A stretch of DNA of 64,000 nt, from NCBI RefSeq assembly GCF_001029435.1, contig NZ_LDOV01000003.1, forward strand, positions 1-64,000, in the 5' to 3' direction. Shown here in pieces: positions 62,856-64,000 of this stretch (position 1 is its first letter; every line of letters begins with the position of its first letter). The notes under the pieces are model-generated. The model ran no database searches. It was not told the DNA's origin and saw only the letters and a list, made by a program, of their open reading frames with translations. This DNA comes from Photobacterium aphoticum. GTDB taxonomy: Bacteria > Pseudomonadota > Gammaproteobacteria > Enterobacterales > Vibrionaceae. The position numbers were made by a program, and so were the translations under genes.

Positions 62856-63569
62856 TTAATCCCCTGCAAACATGTAACCTTCACCGTGAACGGTCACAAA
62901 AATTTGCGGGTTTTTCGGGTCGACTTCCATCTTAGAACGCATGCGTCGAATCAGTACATCGATGGTACGATCGTTCGGCGCTTCAACGCGGTGGCTAAGC
63001 ATATTCAGGATACGCTCACGGCTCAGAACCACGTTCGGGTGAGAAGAGAATGCCACCAACAATTCGTATTCTGCTTTGGTCAATTTCACTGGCACACCGT
63101 TGTGTGTCAGGGCTCGTTTGTTGATATCAAACTGCCAGTCACCGAAGCGAATTATGCTATCTTCTTGCATTTCTACCATGGTCTCATCACGGGCCTTTTC
63201 GACCAGAGAGATGCGCCACAGCAGGTTTTTCACGCGTACAAGCAGCTCTCGCAGCTCGAACGGCTTAGTTACATAATCATCCGCACCCATCTCTAAACCA
63301 ACAATGCGATCGATGCTGTCAGTACGGCCTGTAACCAAAATAATACCCACCTCAGAACGGCTGCGTAATTCACGCGTAAGCATCAAACCGTCTTCGCCTG
63401 GTAGGTTAATATCGAGCATGACCAAATCGATTTTTTCGCTGGCCATAATCTCGCGCATCTGCGCGCCACTTTCCGCTTGGCTGACTTTATATCCTTCATT
63501 CTCGAAGTACCCGACTAGCTTAGTACGGGTAACGATTTCATCCTCAACAACAAGTACGTGGTGACTCAT
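62856..63569 (-). CDS. torR: TorR response regulator
   Basis: OmpR-family regulator of 237 residues. Receiver with phospho-acceptor D53 (LVMLDINLPG) and conserved K at VTKPFELREL; C-terminal winged helix DNA-binding domain from about 140. Together with TorS it activates TMAO respiration genes. Divergent from torC, and decamers resembling tor boxes lie between them. ArcA is close in sequence, but the TorR-type receiver and neighbour decide. Confidence 0.92.
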   Translation of the reverse strand: MSHHVLVVEDEIVTRTKLVGYFENEGYKVSQAESGAQMREIMASEKIDLVMLDINLPGEDGLMLTRELRSRSEVGIILVTGRTDSIDRIVGLEMGADDYVTKPFELRELLVRVKNLLWRISLVEKARDETMVEMQEDSIIRFGDWQFDINKRALTHNGVPVKLTKAEYELLVAFSSHPNVVLSRERILNMLSHRVEAPNDRTIDVLIRRMRSKMEVDPKNPQIFVTVHGEGYMFAGD

Positions 63570-63593
63570 TTTATTCTCTTAATGTATTATTTA

Positions 63594-63603
63594 CTGTTCT
63601 ATA
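63594..63603 (+). promoter_or_regulatory. tor-box-like decamer 1
   Basis: CTGTTCTATA, 8 of 10 to the E. coli tor box CTGTTCATAT. It lies near torR. Confidence 0.5.
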
Positions 63604-63655
63604 AAACGTTAGCATAATCGGCGGCCATTCACAATTTGTCATAATACCGAAAATC

Positions 63656-63665
63656 CTGTTCATCG
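63656..63665 (+). promoter_or_regulatory. tor-box-like decamer 2
   Basis: CTGTTCATCG matches the first eight bases of the tor box CTGTTCATAT. It lies about 105 bases upstream of torC. Confidence 0.55.
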
Positions 63666-63769
63666 CCACCCTTATCCTTATTCACATCGTGGAATTAAGA
63701 TTACCCCATAAAAATTTATACGTCACCGTACTTTACGACTGGCTTCATTCTAATTTGGAATCTTCCACT

Positions 63770-64000
63770 ATGAAAAAACTTTGGCAAATGTTGACTAAAC
63801 CAAGCAGCAAGTACTCGATCCTTGCGCTTGTGCTAGTTGGTATTGGTATCACCTTGGCGGGTGTTCTCACTGTTCACAAGAGCTTTGAATTTGCCTCTCA
63901 AACTGAATTCTGTACGTCATGTCACACCATGCAGCAGAACTACGAAGAATATAAACAAAGCGTTCACTTCAAGAACGCTTCTGGTGTACGTGCAGAATGT
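63770..64000 (+). CDS. torC: TorC pentaheme c-type cytochrome (5' part)
   Basis: Only 77 codons are in the window. They give an N-terminal membrane anchor (about 14-35), then the heme site CTSCH at about 51-55, and the NapC/NirT-family pattern MQQNYEEYKQSVHFKNASGV. This resembles E. coli TorC, which passes electrons from menaquinol to TMAO reductase. The gene runs off the window end, so its heme count cannot be checked. Confidence 0.88.
   Translation, partial: MKKLWQMLTKPSSKYSILALVLVGIGITLAGVLTVHKSFEFASQTEFCTSCHTMQQNYEEYKQSVHFKNASGVRAEC

Noticed and set aside
1..64000. CRISPR arrays, tRNA or rRNA genes
   Set aside because: No regularly spaced repeats, cloverleaf or rRNA sequence noticed.

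Overview
The window looks like a chromosomal segment of a Vibrionaceae-type marine gammaproteobacterium (Vibrio, Photobacterium, Grimontia, Enterovibrio range; I cannot fix the genus). The basis is the set of genes recognised: a FruB with fused EIIA and HPr domains divergent from fruR, kbl-tdh beside a LysR regulator, a GTP cyclohydrolase II of Vibrio type, EfpL, a manganese pyrophosphatase, a PanP-type decarboxylase, DUF2860 and probable DUF2913 proteins, and torR divergent from torC. Base composition is moderate, with a few AT-rich pockets. No rRNA, tRNA, CRISPR or intact prophage was seen.

Layout. 0-1 kb: a decayed IS3-family transposase. 1.2-4.7 kb: threonine catabolism (kbl-tdh) with a divergent LysR gene. 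5-8.7 kb: a small secreted DUF4174 protein, the maltodextrin glucosidase MalZ and an AT-rich lipoprotein gene. 9-14.3 kb: the fructose PTS operon fruBKA and its divergent repressor gene fruR, with three near-palindromic operators between them. 14.3-17 kb: two overlapping GTPase genes. 17.1-24.2 kb: a tight six-gene envelope operon (FUSC pump, outer-membrane factor, DUF1656, HlyD adaptor, K+ channel, AI-2E-family permease). 24.5-30 kb: an M20 amidohydrolase and an AttEFGH-like ABC system (ATPase, fused permease, lipocalin-like lipoprotein). 30.4-33 kb: an SDR/DUF2867 protein and a DMT exporter.

33-34.1 kb is a small AT-rich islet: a 58-residue GTG-start protein with its own promoter and terminator, followed by an unrecognised coiled-coil membrane protein whose putative promoter overlaps that terminator. 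34.1-46.9 kb is mostly ordinary genes (OmpA-like protein, Bcr-type exporter, rsuA, GNAT, radD, rplY, cobT, polB) with several small unknowns. 47.4-54.3 kb carries a CSS-EAL phosphodiesterase, efpL, a DUF440 protein, emrD, ribA and ppaC. 54.4-62.2 kb holds a patatin-like protein, a 29-residue membrane peptide gene, two outer-membrane proteins, an NSS transporter with its 32-residue partner, and panP. The window ends with torR and the start of torC, with tor-box-like decamers between them.

The least explained parts are the 33-34.1 kb islet, the 29-residue peptide at 55.7 kb, the two-GTPase operon, and a perfect FNR-type site at 62.74 kb in a 700-base stretch without a gene.
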